DNA of 64,000 bases from Streptomyces halstedii (GCA_000720535.1 JOAZ01000015.1:1-64000), one strand, 5' to 3'; shown: positions 32,869-43,272, counted from the stretch's first letter. Numbers and translations: made by a program. The notes: a model not told the origin generated them from the sequence alone.

Positions 32869-33471
32869 TCAGCCCACCAACTCCCGCACCACCGGCACCA
32901 GCGCCCGGAACGCCTTGCCGCGGTGGCTGATGGCGTTCTTCTCCGCCGGGCTCAGTTCCGCGCACGTCCTGCTCTCGCCGTCGGGCTGGAGGACCGGGTC
33001 GTAGCCGAAGCCCCCGGTACCGGCCGGGGTGTGGCGCAGGATCCCCGTCAGGCGGCCCTCGACCACGCGTTCCGTGCCGTCCGGCAGGGCCAGGGCGGCG
33101 GCGCAGGTGAAGTAGGCGCCGCGGTGGGGGGTGTCGATGTCGGAGAGCTGGGCGAGCAGCAGCTTCAGGTTGGCGTCGTCGTCGCCGTGGGTGCCGGACC
33201 AGCGGGCCGAGAAGATGCCGGGAGCCCCGCCCAGGACGTCGACGCAGAGCCCGGAGTCGTCGGCGACGGCCGGGTGGCCGGTGGCGCGGGCCAGGGCGTG
33301 CGCTTTGAGCAGGGCGTTCTCGGCGAAGGTGACGCCGGTCTCCTTGACGTCGGGGATGTCGGGGTACGCGTCCGCGCCGACGAGGTCGTGGTCGAGACCG
33401 GCGTCGGCGAGGATCGCGTGGAGTTCGGTGATTTTCCCGGCGTTGCGGGTGGCGAGGATCAGGCGGGTCAT
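32869..33471 (-). CDS. rdgB: RdgB/HAM1 XTP/dITP pyrophosphatase
   Basis: 200 aa. LILATRNAGKITEL opens the Ham1 fold; TFAENALLKAHALA, VADDSGLCVDVLGGAPGIFSA and GGFGYDPVL with the final SHRGKAFRAL are the family motifs. It hydrolyses non-canonical purine triphosphates (dITP, XTP), keeping them out of DNA. ATG 33471. Downstream of rph on the same strand with a 45-bp gap, so probably one operon, as in other actinobacteria. Confidence 0.95.
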   Translation of the reverse strand: MTRLILATRNAGKITELHAILADAGLDHDLVGADAYPDIPDVKETGVTFAENALLKAHALARATGHPAVADDSGLCVDVLGGAPGIFSARWSGTHGDDDANLKLLLAQLSDIDTPHRGAYFTCAAALALPDGTERVVEGRLTGILRHTPAGTGGFGYDPVLQPDGESRTCAELSPAEKNAISHRGKAFRALVPVVRELVG

Positions 33472-33516
33472 ACGTCGATTATCAGGGACCGCAGACCTTG
33501 CGCTCCTGTTGCTCCT

Positions 33517-34254
<738 letters not shown>

Positions 34255-34331
34255 GGCGTCGAGCCTATCGGCTGGCGGGGGCGGCTCCGTCCGGGTGTGC
34301 CGCGGACCACCCGACGGGAGCCGCAGGTACG

Positions 34332-34381
34332 CCGCAGGCCCCGCTCCCCGGCCGGGGGAGCGGCGGGAGCGGGGCCTGCGG
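34332..34381 (-). terminator. long hairpin between nagF and rph
   Basis: CCGCAGGCCCCGCTCCC pairs perfectly with GGGAGCGGGGCCTGCGG across a 16-nt loop that contains CCGGCCGG. It lies downstream of nagF on the minus strand and ahead of rph. Confidence 0.75.
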
Positions 34382-34407
34382 GGTCCGCGCGCGGGCCGGA
34401 CGCACGC

Positions 34408-34519
34408 GAACCGGGTGCTCACGAACCGGATGTACACGGACCGGGTACACGGGCCGGGACGCCGACCGGATGTACGCGGACCAGAGGTGCACGGGGCCGG
34501 GTCCGCGGACCGGGTGGGT
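34408..34519. repeat. degenerate 13-16 bp repeats downstream of nagF
   Basis: GAACCGGGTGCTCAC and GAACCGGATGTACAC are adjacent 15-bp units; five or six decayed versions of GGACCGGxTxxACxC follow up to the nagF stop. Non-coding; no function seen. Confidence 0.5.
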
Positions 34520-34527
34520 TCAGCCGG

Positions 34528-34761
34528 TCACATCATGTCTTCGATGTCGGCGGCGATGGGGTCGGCATCGGTGCCGATGACGACCTGGATCGCGGTGCCC
34601 ATCTTGACGACGCCGTGGGCGCCGGCGGCCTTGAGCGCGGCTTCGTCGACCTTGCTGGGGTCGTGGACCTCGGTCCGGAGGCGAGTGATGCAGCCCTCGA
34701 TCTCGTCGATGTTGTCGATACCGCCGAGCCCGGCGACGATCTTCTCAGCCTTGCTGGCCAT
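34528..34761 (-). CDS. nagF: PTS EIIB component, GlcNAc-type
   Basis: 77 aa. EKIVAGLGGIDNIDEIEGCITRLR carries the phosphorylated cysteine in IEGCITRLR (about residue 25), and DPIAADIEDMM ends the domain; typical of the glucose/N-acetylglucosamine EIIB. It passes phosphate from the general PTS enzymes to sugar bound by the EIIC proteins encoded divergently (nagE1) and beyond (nagE2). ATG 34761 at the domain start. Expected to be controlled by DasR through the dre site in the shared upstream region. Confidence 0.9.
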   Translation of the reverse strand: MASKAEKIVAGLGGIDNIDEIEGCITRLRTEVHDPSKVDEAALKAAGAHGVVKMGTAIQVVIGTDADPIAADIEDMM

Positions 34762-34921
34762 GTCCTTCTCCCTGGTCTTGCGTGCGTGGGCGGCCCACCA
34801 TGGGTCGGTTTCGTCACGGTAACGCACGGTTGGCCCAACTTCACGAGCGGGTAACCGCACGGCCCCCAATGATGACGAGCACGGCGCCCGGCCGCGCGGG
34901 CGGGCTCCGCACCGTATCGCA

Positions 34922-34937
34922 ACTGGTCTACACCAGT
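34922..34937. promoter_or_regulatory. DasR-responsive element (dre) between nagF and nagE1
   Basis: ACTGGTCTACACCAGT matches the dre consensus bound by the GntR-family repressor DasR, which is released by glucosamine-6-phosphate (established for Streptomyces nag genes). It is 43 bp upstream of nagE1 and 160 bp from nagF. Confidence 0.88.
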
Positions 34938-34979
34938 CTCCAACGATCGCCGAACCTGATGTGTTCCGGGAGGATGCCG

Positions 34980-36239
34980 ATGAGTGCGGACGCGGCGGCG
35001 GCACCAGGGCGGAAGTGGTGGAACGGCCCGGTCCAGGGGCTCCAGAAGGTGGGCCGCAGCCTCCAGTTGCCGGTGGCCGTGCTGCCGGCCGCCGGCCTGC
35101 TGGTCAGCCTCGGCAACCTCTTCGACTCGTATCTCCACGGCACCTTCTGGAACAAGACCTCCAAGGTCCTGCTCAACGGCGGCAACGCGATCCTGGACGG
35201 CACCGTCGGACTCCCCCTGCTGTTCTGCATCGGTGTCGCGATCGGCTTCGCCAGGAAGTCCGACGGCTCGACGGCCCTCGCCGCGGTCGTCGGCTTCCTC
35301 GTGTACCGGGGTGTCCTGGGGGCGTTCCCGGTGGCCGGGTCGGTGACCGAGGCCCTGCCGGACGGCGAACCGCAGAATCCCGGCGTCCTGGGCGGCATCC
35401 TCATCGGCCTGCTGACCGCCGTGGTGTGGCAGCGCTACCACCGTACGAAGCTGGTCGACTGGCTGGGCTTCTTCAACGGCCGGCGGCTGGTGCCGATCCT
35501 GATGGCATTCCTCTGCGTGGTCCTGGGCGTGCTGTTCGGGCTGCTGTGGCAGCCGGTGGGCGACGCGCTGACGTGGTTCTCCAAGCAACTGATCGATCTG
35601 GGCGCCTGGGGCGCCGCCATCTTCGGCTTCGCGAACCGCTTGCTGATCCCGATCGGTATGCACCAGTTCCTGAACACCTTCTTCTGGTTCCAGGCGGGTG
35701 AGTTCACCGGGGGCGACGGCCAGACCGTCCAGGGCGACATCTCCCGCTTCTTCGCGCAGGACCCGTCGGCAGGGCAGTTCACCTCCGGCTTCTTCCCGAT
35801 CATGATGTTCGGCCTGCCGGCCGCGGCCCTGGCCATCGCGCACACCGCGCGGCCGGAGCGCCGCAAGGAGGTGGCGGGGCTGATGCTGTCGGTGGCGCTG
35901 ACGTCGTTCGTGACGGGGGTGACCGAGCCGCTGGAGTTCTCGTTCATGTTCGTCGCGCCGCTGCTGTACGGGGTGCACGCGGTGCTCACCGGTGTCTCGA
36001 TGGGCGTCACCTGGGCGCTCGGGGTGCACGCGGGCTTCAGTTTCTCGGCCGGCCTGATCGACTACGTCGTCAACTGGCACCTGGACACCAAACCCTGGCT
36101 GATCATTCCCATCGGACTCTGTTTCGCGGTCGTCTACTACGTGGTGTTCCGGTTCGCGATCACCAGGTTCAACCTCCCCACGCCGGGCCGGGAGCCCGAG
36201 GAGGAGGAGAAGAAGATCGAGGAGGACCTCACCAAGTAG
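34980..36239 (+). CDS. nagE1: PTS EIIC permease for N-acetylglucosamine, copy 1
   Basis: 419 aa integral membrane protein of the Glc superfamily: GLQKVGRSLQLPVAVLPAAG, FCIGVAIGFARKSDGSTAL, PIGMHQFLNTFFWFQAGEF, FFPIMMFGLPAAALAIAH and VTGVTEPLEFSFMFVAP. It moves GlcNAc across the membrane while EIIB phosphorylates it. No fused EIIB or EIIA domain, hence the separate nagF. GGGAGG sits 6 nt before ATG 34980. Closely similar to the next gene, a tandem duplication. Confidence 0.9.
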   Translation: MSADAAAAPGRKWWNGPVQGLQKVGRSLQLPVAVLPAAGLLVSLGNLFDSYLHGTFWNKTSKVLLNGGNAILDGTVGLPLLFCIGVAIGFARKSDGSTALAAVVGFLVYRGVLGAFPVAGSVTEALPDGEPQNPGVLGGILIGLLTAVVWQRYHRTKLVDWLGFFNGRRLVPILMAFLCVVLGVLFGLLWQPVGDALTWFSKQLIDLGAWGAAIFGFANRLLIPIGMHQFLNTFFWFQAGEFTGGDGQTVQGDISRFFAQDPSAGQFTSGFFPIMMFGLPAAALAIAHTARPERRKEVAGLMLSVALTSFVTGVTEPLEFSFMFVAPLLYGVHAVLTGVSMGVTWALGVHAGFSFSAGLIDYVVNWHLDTKPWLIIPIGLCFAVVYYVVFRFAITRFNLPTPGREPEEEEKKIEEDLTK

Positions 36240-36262
36240 CCCCGCACAGGCGCCTCGTCACG

Positions 36263-36288
36263 GCCCCCGGACCCTGCGGTCCGGGGGC
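36263..36288 (+). terminator. hairpin after nagE1
   Basis: GCCCCCGGACC and GGTCCGGGGGC with loop CTGC, 24 bp after the stop codon; TTCG follows. Confidence 0.75.
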
Positions 36289-36386
36289 TTCGCCGTGCCC
36301 GCCGCCGTCACCGTGGGTGGCGGGGGAACTACCCGCCATCAGGAAGGGAAATTGCAGGTTCCTTATCTAACCCTCACCGTGCTAAA

Positions 36387-36418
36387 ACTGGTCTACACCA
36401 CTCAGTGGTCCAGACCAC
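36387..36418. promoter_or_regulatory. two adjacent dre sites upstream of nagE2
   Basis: ACTGGTCTACACCACT at 36387 and the perfect palindrome GTGGTCCAGACCAC at 36405 lie side by side, 17-18 bp apart centre to centre, about 85 bp before the nagE2 start. Two DasR dimers could bind, implying tighter control than the single site before nagE1. Confidence 0.85.
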
Positions 36419-36502
36419 GCGGCTGTTGCCCGCCGCGGTCCTCGAATCGCCGCCTTCCTTCAACCCTTCACACGGCGGCGCCTTGCCTACCGGAGGAAGT
36501 TC

Positions 36503-37804
36503 ATGAGTACGGACACCGCTGCGGCGGCGGCTCCCGCGAAGAAGCGGGGCTCCGGCGTATTCCAGGGCCTGCAGAAGGTCGGGCGCAGTCTCCAGCTGCC
36601 GATCGCCGTGCTGCCGGCAGCCGGCATTCTGCTCCGCCTCGGCCAGCCTGACGTGTTCGGCCCGGACGGGCTCGGCTGGGACCAGGTCGCCAAGGTCTTC
36701 GCCGGTGCGGGCGGCGCACTGCTCGACGCGTCGTTCGGCCTGCCGCTGCTCTTCTGCATCGGCGTCGCGATCGGTTTCGCCAAGAAGGCCGACGGTTCCA
36801 CGGCGCTCGCCGCAGTGGTCGGCTTCCTCACCTACTTCGCGGTGATCCACCAGTTTCCGATCAAGGTGGAGGGCGGCACGTACATATCGACCGGCCTCTT
36901 CGGCGGTGCGTACCAGAAGGGCGAGGAGGTCACGGCCGCCGGGTTCCAGAACCCAGGCGTCCTGGGCGGCATCATCCTGGGCCTCCTGACGGCGGTGCTG
37001 TGGCAGAAATTCCACCGCACCCGGCTGGTCGACTGGCTCGGCTTCTTCAACGGCCGGCGCCTCGTCCCGATCATCATGGCCTTCGTCGGTACCGCCATGG
37101 GCGTGCTGGTCGTCCTGGGCTGGGAGCCCATCGGCGACGTCATCACCAACTTCGGTGAGTGGATCACAGGTCTGGGCGCCGCCGGTGCGGGTGTCTTCGG
37201 CCTGATCAACCGCGGCCTGCTGCCGATCGGTATGCACCAGTTCGTCAACACGGTCTCGTGGTTCCAGATCGGCGACTTCACCAAGCCGGACGGTTCGATC
37301 GTCCATGGTGACCTGACGCGCTTCTTCGCCGGCGACCCCGGCGCGGGCCAGTTCATGTCGGGCTTCTTCCCGATCATGATGTTCGGTCTCCCGGCTGCCG
37401 CCCTGGCCATCGCCCACACCGCTCGGCCCGAACGCCGCAAGGCCGTGACCGGCATGATGATGTCGCTGGCCCTGACCTCGTTCGTGACGGGTGTGACGGA
37501 GCCGATCGAGTTCGCGTTCATGTTCATCGCGCCGCTGCTGTACGCGATCCACGCGGTCCTCACCGCGCTCTCCATGGTCGTGACGTGGGCGCTCGGCGTG
37601 CATGCCGGCTTCACGTTCTCGGCCGGCTTCATCGACTACGCGCTGAACTGGAACCTGGCGACGAAGCCATGGCTGATCGTTCCGATCGGTCTGGTCTTCG
37701 CGGTGATCTACTACGCGGTCTTCCGCTTCGCCATCACGAAGTTCAACCTCACCACTCCGGGCCGTGAGCCCGAGGAAGAGGTCGAGGACCTCACCAAGGC
37801 GTAA
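36503..37804 (+). CDS. nagE2: PTS EIIC permease for N-acetylglucosamine, copy 2
   Basis: 433 aa, same family as the previous gene with identical landmark segments (FQGLQKVGRSLQLPIAVLPA, PIGMHQFVNTVSWFQIGDF, SGFFPIMMFGLPAAALAIAH) but a longer loop (FPIKVEGGTYISTGLFGGAY). In S. coelicolor the corresponding gene is the main GlcNAc permease and the entry point of GlcNAc signalling. GGAGGAAG precedes ATG 36503. Confidence 0.92.
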   Translation: MSTDTAAAAAPAKKRGSGVFQGLQKVGRSLQLPIAVLPAAGILLRLGQPDVFGPDGLGWDQVAKVFAGAGGALLDASFGLPLLFCIGVAIGFAKKADGSTALAAVVGFLTYFAVIHQFPIKVEGGTYISTGLFGGAYQKGEEVTAAGFQNPGVLGGIILGLLTAVLWQKFHRTRLVDWLGFFNGRRLVPIIMAFVGTAMGVLVVLGWEPIGDVITNFGEWITGLGAAGAGVFGLINRGLLPIGMHQFVNTVSWFQIGDFTKPDGSIVHGDLTRFFAGDPGAGQFMSGFFPIMMFGLPAAALAIAHTARPERRKAVTGMMMSLALTSFVTGVTEPIEFAFMFIAPLLYAIHAVLTALSMVVTWALGVHAGFTFSAGFIDYALNWNLATKPWLIVPIGLVFAVIYYAVFRFAITKFNLTTPGREPEEEVEDLTKA

Positions 37805-37823
37805 GCCACGAACGGTCCGTGTC

Positions 37824-37863
37824 GGAGCCCCCACCCTCCCTGCCCGGGGAGGGTGGGGGCTCC
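37824..37863. terminator. strong hairpin between nagE2 and the metallo-hydrolase gene
   Basis: GGAGCCCCCACCCTCCC pairs perfectly with GGGAGGGTGGGGGCTCC over a 6-nt loop. It separates converging genes and probably stops both transcripts. Confidence 0.85.
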
Positions 37864-37887
37864 GTCGTTCGTCGTGTCCCGGGCGGC

Positions 37888-38640
37888 CTAGACCTCGTAC
37901 ACCGCGCCGGGGGCGGCCAGCTCGACCGGGCCGTCGTAGACCTCGCGGGCGTCGGCGCGGTTGCGTTCCGCGTCGGTCCACGGCGGGATGTGGGTGAGGA
38001 CCAGGCGCCCCGCACCGGCGCGTGCGGCGTACTCGCCCGCTTCGCGGCCGTTGAGGTGGAGGTCCGGGATGTCCTCCTTGCCGTCCACGAACGACGCCTC
38101 GCAGAGGAACAGGTCGGCGCCCTCCGCGAGTTCGTCCAGTGCCTCGCAGGTGCCCGTGTCACCGGAGTACGCCAGTGTGCGGCCGTCGTGCTCGATGCGG
38201 ATACCGAAGGTCTCCACGGGGTGGCAGACCTGTTCCGTGCGGACCGAGAAGGGGCCGATGTCGAACGAGCCGGGCTTCAGCGTGCGGAAGTCGAAGACCT
38301 CGCCCATCGCGTGCTCGGACGGGGTGTCGGCGTGGGCCGTCGTCAGCCGCCGCTCGGTGCCCTCGGGCCCGTACACCGGGATGGGGGCGGGCCGGCCTCC
38401 GTCGAAGCGGTAGTAGCGGACGACGAAGTACGCGCACATGTCGATGCAGTGATCGGCGTGGAGGTGGCTGAGGAAGATGGCGTTGAGGTCGTAGAGACCC
38501 ACATGGCGCTGCAACTCTCCGAGGGCGCCGTTGCCCATGTCGAGGAGCAGCCGGAAGCCGTCGGCCTCTACGAGGTAGCTCGAACATGCCGAACCCGCGG
38601 ACGGGAACGAGCCGGAGCAGCCGACGACGGTGAGCTTCAT
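37888..38640 (-). CDS. MBL-fold metallo-hydrolase (RNase Z-like/AtsA-like)
   Basis: 250 aa. MKLTVVGCSGSFPSAGSACS start, FLSHLHADHCIDM zinc motif, YSGDTGTCEAL and LVLTHIPPW are standard. The family removes arylsulfate, lactone or phosphodiester groups; the substrate is unknown. It resembles the C-terminal half of the DUF4240 fusion protein at 4.8 kb. ATG 38640 is at the first beta strand. Confidence 0.88.
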   Translation of the reverse strand: MKLTVVGCSGSFPSAGSACSSYLVEADGFRLLLDMGNGALGELQRHVGLYDLNAIFLSHLHADHCIDMCAYFVVRYYRFDGGRPAPIPVYGPEGTERRLTTAHADTPSEHAMGEVFDFRTLKPGSFDIGPFSVRTEQVCHPVETFGIRIEHDGRTLAYSGDTGTCEALDELAEGADLFLCEASFVDGKEDIPDLHLNGREAGEYAARAGAGRLVLTHIPPWTDAERNRADAREVYDGPVELAAPGAVYEV

Positions 38641-38812
38641 GGAGCGTGAACCTCCGAGACGTGGGAACGGGGAGGGTTCGTGCGGTCCGTCGAGCCTAAG
38701 GTGCCGGACCACCCCCCGCGCCTCCACGGCCTGCCGTTGTGGGGGAACTCACCTGTGGTGTCACCGGTTCGATGGAAGCCCGCCCCCGGGGGCGGGCCGG
38801 TACGGTCGGGTG

Positions 38813-39301
38813 ATGAACACGTGGTGGTGGGTGGCGCTGGCCGCCGTGGTCCTGCTGGCTCTGGTGGCGTCGGTGGTGGACGGGTGGGGGCGCGGCGGGC
38901 GTGGGCCCCGGGGCCGTCGGCCGGGCGGTCCGGTCCGGCCGCGTGGGCGGGCACCCCAGCGGACACGGCCGCCGACGCGGGCCCGGCCGGGCGGGGCGCC
39001 GCGGCCCGGGGAGATCTGGTGGGCGGACGTGCCGTACGAGGACGGGCCGGGGTCGAAGGACCGGCCGTGCCTGGTGCTGTCGGTGCGGGGCGGTACGGCG
39101 GTGGTCGCCAAGATCACCAGCCGGCACCACGCGGAACGCCCCGGGGTGATCGCGCTCGCGGCGGGGGCGGTGGGGGATGCCCAGGGGCGGCGGAGCTTCC
39201 TGGAGACCGACGAGTTGCGTGACGTGGCGGTGTCGGCGTTCCGCCGGAAGGCGGGGGACGTGGAGCCGGGGGTGTGGAACCGGGTGCGGGGGCTGGCCTG
39301 A
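38813..39301 (+). CDS. membrane-anchored PemK/MazF-like protein
   Basis: 162 aa. One N-terminal membrane helix (WWWVALAAVVLLALVASVVD) is followed by an Arg/Pro-rich linker and a C-terminal PemK/MazF-like barrel: RPGEIWWADVPYEDGPGSKD, RPCLVLSVRGGTAVVAKITS, and FLETDELRDVAVSAFRRKAG. MazF toxins are mRNA endoribonucleases, but there is no antitoxin gene next to it and the domain is tethered to the membrane, so a toxin role is not proven. The ribosome site is weak. Confidence 0.75.
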   Translation: MNTWWWVALAAVVLLALVASVVDGWGRGGRGPRGRRPGGPVRPRGRAPQRTRPPTRARPGGAPRPGEIWWADVPYEDGPGSKDRPCLVLSVRGGTAVVAKITSRHHAERPGVIALAAGAVGDAQGRRSFLETDELRDVAVSAFRRKAGDVEPGVWNRVRGLA

Positions 39302-39394
39302 GGGGGTGGCCCCGGCCGCCGCGCGGGCTGGAGCGGTTGCCCCCGCCCGAAAGGCTTGCCCAGCGATCCCGGCACGGGCGGCCGGAAAGGCTGG

Positions 39395-39426
39395 AGCCGG
39401 GCGCGCCAGGGGTGGCGCGCCCGGCT
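39395..39426. terminator. hairpin between the converging PemK-like and cysM genes
   Basis: AGCCGGGCGCGCC and GGCGCGCCCGGCT, perfect 13-bp arms with loop AGGGGT. Confidence 0.75.
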
Positions 39427-39500
39427 CGGGGCGGGGTGTCCCGCTCGGGGCGGGGGTGTCCCGCTCGGGGCGGGGGTGTCCCGCTCGGGGCGGGGGTGTC
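39422..39500. repeat. 20-bp tandem repeats downstream of cysM
   Basis: Three exact copies of CCGCTCGGGGCGGGGGTGTC (39441, 39461, 39481) and one shortened copy (39422). Non-coding, between converging genes. Confidence 0.95.
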
Positions 39501-39517
39501 CGGTGGGGGCGTGCGGG

Positions 39518-40746
<1,229 letters not shown>

Positions 40747-40856
40747 GGCGTGGGCTCCTGTCGAAAGCGTGGAGTGTGCGTGGGGCGCGCGTTCGTGCCC
40801 CCGCGCGGGGGTGGTGCGTACGGGTGGGGCTCGGACCGCGGCTCAGGCCGTGCGGT

Positions 40857-40970
40857 TCACGGGCATGCCGCGGCGGGACACATCGCGCTGGACAGCCTGC
40901 ACAGGTCGACGTGCAGCCGCGCGACGAGCAGTGTGCCCGGCGTCTTTTCGCTCACGTCATGGGAAACCAT
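40857..40970 (-). CDS. 37-residue Cys-containing leader peptide upstream of cysO
   Basis: Too short for routine gene calls. Frame from ATG 40970 to TGA: MVSHDVSEKTPGTLLVARLH then VDLCRLSSAMCPAAACP. The segment RLHVDLCRLSSAMC matches the Streptomyces family of putative leader peptides found before sulfur-assimilation genes. It has three cysteines, so ribosome stalling at Cys codons when cysteine is scarce could control the downstream cysO-cysM transcript. No strong Shine-Dalgarno is seen (GATGAGC region). It ends 110 bp before cysO. Confidence 0.78.
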   Translation of the reverse strand: MVSHDVSEKTPGTLLVARLHVDLCRLSSAMCPAAACP

Positions 40971-41145
40971 GCGCTCATCGTATCGATTCCCCACCCGGAA
41001 TCCGGAGTGTGATCCCACATGGCGGATGGTCGGCGTCCGCCAGGCGGACGGGCGCCCGGAAGACGGGCCGGACGGGGGCGGACGGGGGCGGACGGGAGGG
41101 GACGAACGCCCGGGGGCGGAACGCCCGGCGCCCGCCCCCGGGACG

Positions 41146-41580
41146 TCAGGCCGCCGGCGGGTACGCCTCGACGACCTCGACTTCTTCCTCCGTGATCTCG
41201 CCGTCCACGATGCGGTACGAGCGGAACTGGAAGTCGCCCGCGTCGTCGGCGTCCGCCGTGCAGACCAGGACGTAGTGAGCGCCCGGTTCGTTGGCGTACG
41301 TGACGTCCGTACGGGACGGGTAGGCCTCGGTCGCGGTGTGGGAGTGGTAGATGATCACCGGCTCCTCGTCGCGGTCGTCCATCTCGCGGTAGAGCTTCAG
41401 CAGGTCCGTGGAGTCGAACTCGTAGAACGTGGGCGAGCGGGCGGCGTTGAGCATCGGGATGAAGCGTTCGGCGCGGCCGGTTCCGGCCGGGCCCGCGACC
41501 ACGCCGCACGCCTCGTCGGGGTGGTCGGCTCGGGAGTGCGCCACGATCTGGTCGTAGAGCGCCTGGGTGATGGTCAGCAT
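41146..41580 (-). CDS. mec: JAMM/Mov34 zinc peptidase (Mec-like)
   Basis: 144 aa. The JAMM motif is complete: Glu in DEACGVVAG, then HSHTATEAYPSRTD (His-x-His-x10-Asp). Bacterial JAMM proteins of this size remove the C-terminal residue or Cys from CysO-type carriers. Here it likely releases cysteine from CysO-Cys or trims the Met-Arg tail. ATG 41580 chosen at LTITQALYDQI; the leader peptide gene separates it from cysO, on the same strand. Confidence 0.88.
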   Translation of the reverse strand: MLTITQALYDQIVAHSRADHPDEACGVVAGPAGTGRAERFIPMLNAARSPTFYEFDSTDLLKLYREMDDRDEEPVIIYHSHTATEAYPSRTDVTYANEPGAHYVLVCTADADDAGDFQFRSYRIVDGEITEEEVEVVEAYPPAA

Positions 41581-41600
41581 GGCGCCAGGATAAGCAGACC

Positions 41601-41635
41601 GGCCCTCCCGTACCGAGGGGCGGTACGGGAGGGCC
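41601..41635 (-). terminator. hairpin downstream of the permease gene
   Basis: GGCCCTCCCGTACCG and CGGTACGGGAGGGCC, 15-bp perfect arms with loop AGGGG. On the minus strand it follows the permease stop by about 57 bp and precedes the JAMM gene. Confidence 0.75.
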
Positions 41636-41692
41636 CGGATGCCGGACACGGCCGTTGGGGCGGCCGGTGTCCGCGGGAAGGCCGGGCGCCGT

Positions 41693-43129
41693 TCAGCGGC
41701 GCTTGGCGAAGAACGCGCTCTCGGGGTTGCGGGCCCTGAGCACCAGGTAGGAGACGCCGAGGACGAGTGCCCACAGCGGTGCGCAGTACAGCGAGATCCT
41801 GGCGTCCTTGTCGATGGCCATCATCACGATCACCACGGCGATGAAGCCGAGCGCGTACCACGAACTGGCCGGTGCGCCGGGGGCCTTGAACGAGGACTGC
41901 GGGAGCAGGCCGCGGTCGGCCGCCGCCCGGTAGCGGATCTGGCTGACGAGGATCATGATCCAGGCCCACATGCCGGAGATGGTGGCGAAGGAGACGACGT
42001 AGGTGAACGCCTCGCCCGGCCACTGGTAGTTGATCCAGACGCCGACGAGCATCAGCGCGGCGGAGAAGGTGGTGCCGGCCAGCGGCAGGCCGTTGGGAGT
42101 CAGCTTGGTGAAGGCCTTCGGGCCCTGCCCGTTGAGCGCGAGGTCACGCAGCATCCGGCCGGTGGAGTACATACCGGAGTTGCAGGAGGAGAGGGCCGCG
42201 GTGAGGACGACGAAGTTGACGATCGCGGCGCCGACCCCGAGGCCCATCTCCTCGAACGCGGCCACGAAGGGCGAGACACCCGGCTTGAAGGTGCTCCACG
42301 GGACCACCGAGAGGATCATGATCAGGGCGCCGACGTAGAAGACGGCGATGCGCCACGGCACGGTGTTGATCGCCTTGGGCAGGACGGTCTTGGGGTCCTT
42401 GGACTCGCCCGCGGTCACCCCGACCAGTTCGACGGCGAGGAAGGCGAACATCACGATCTGGAGGGTCATCAGGGTGCCCGCGACACCGTTGGGGAAGAAG
42501 CCGCCGTCGTTCCAGAGGTTGGCGACGGTCGCGGTGTCACCGGCGTCGGAGAACCCGATGGTGAGCACGCCGGCACAGATGAGGATCATGCCGATGATCG
42601 CGGTGACCTTGACCATCGAGAACCAGAATTCGAGCTCGCCGAAGAGTTTTACGGAGATCAGGTTCGCGCCGTACAGAATGAGGGTGAAGACCAGCGCGGA
42701 CAGCCATTGCGGAATGTTCCACCAGTACGTCATGTAGGTGGCGGCGGCGGTGACTTCGGTGATTCCGGTGACCACCCAGAAGAGCCAGTAGGTCCAGCCG
42801 GTCACGAATCCGGCGAAGGGGCCCACGAATTCTCGCGCGTACTCGGAGAAGGAGCCGGAGACCGGCCGGTACATGAGGAGTTCGCCCAGGGCGCGCATGA
42901 TGAAGAAGATGACCAGGCCCGCGAGGGCGTACGCCAGGATCAGGCTGGGTCCGGCCCGGTCGATGGCCTTGCCGGCGCCGAGGAAGAGCCCGGTGCCGAT
43001 GGCGCCCCCGATGGCGATCATCTGGATCTGCCGGGCACCCAGACCTCTCTGGTAGCCCTCGGTGGACGTACCGGCTTTCGTGGCCTCGGGTTCGTCCGCC
43101 TGTCCGTTGTCGACCTGCGCCGATGTCAT
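41693..43129 (-). CDS. amino-acid permease (APC superfamily, AAT/GABA type)
   Basis: 478 aa, about 12 membrane helices. RGLGARQIQMIAIGGAIGTG is the signature start; FLGAGKAIDRAGPSL, TYWLFWVVTGITEVTAAATY and SSCNSGMYSTGRMLRDLA are shared with bacterial gamma-aminobutyrate/asparagine permeases. Transports an amino acid with protons or sodium; specificity unknown. ATG 43129, GAAAGG upstream. The gene ahead (318-bp gap) is transcribed in the same direction, so this is a separate unit. Confidence 0.88.
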   Translation of the reverse strand: MTSAQVDNGQADEPEATKAGTSTEGYQRGLGARQIQMIAIGGAIGTGLFLGAGKAIDRAGPSLILAYALAGLVIFFIMRALGELLMYRPVSGSFSEYAREFVGPFAGFVTGWTYWLFWVVTGITEVTAAATYMTYWWNIPQWLSALVFTLILYGANLISVKLFGELEFWFSMVKVTAIIGMILICAGVLTIGFSDAGDTATVANLWNDGGFFPNGVAGTLMTLQIVMFAFLAVELVGVTAGESKDPKTVLPKAINTVPWRIAVFYVGALIMILSVVPWSTFKPGVSPFVAAFEEMGLGVGAAIVNFVVLTAALSSCNSGMYSTGRMLRDLALNGQGPKAFTKLTPNGLPLAGTTFSAALMLVGVWINYQWPGEAFTYVVSFATISGMWAWIMILVSQIRYRAAADRGLLPQSSFKAPGAPASSWYALGFIAVVIVMMAIDKDARISLYCAPLWALVLGVSYLVLRARNPESAFFAKRR

Positions 43130-43272
43130 GGTGGTGCGCCTTTCTCCATGCCCGGTCCGTGCCCTGGCGGGCGACGGATCAGGTCCCGGTCCCCCCCCGG
43201 ATATGGATGGGGTGCCGCCGGCGTTCGGCCGGTTCGGCGCCCCCGGGGACAGGGGTGGCGTCCCCGGGCGGT

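Noticed and set aside
35000..36080. long antisense frames opposite nagE1 and nagE2
   Set aside because: His/Glu/Arg-rich text without family features; both are complements of well-conserved PTS genes.
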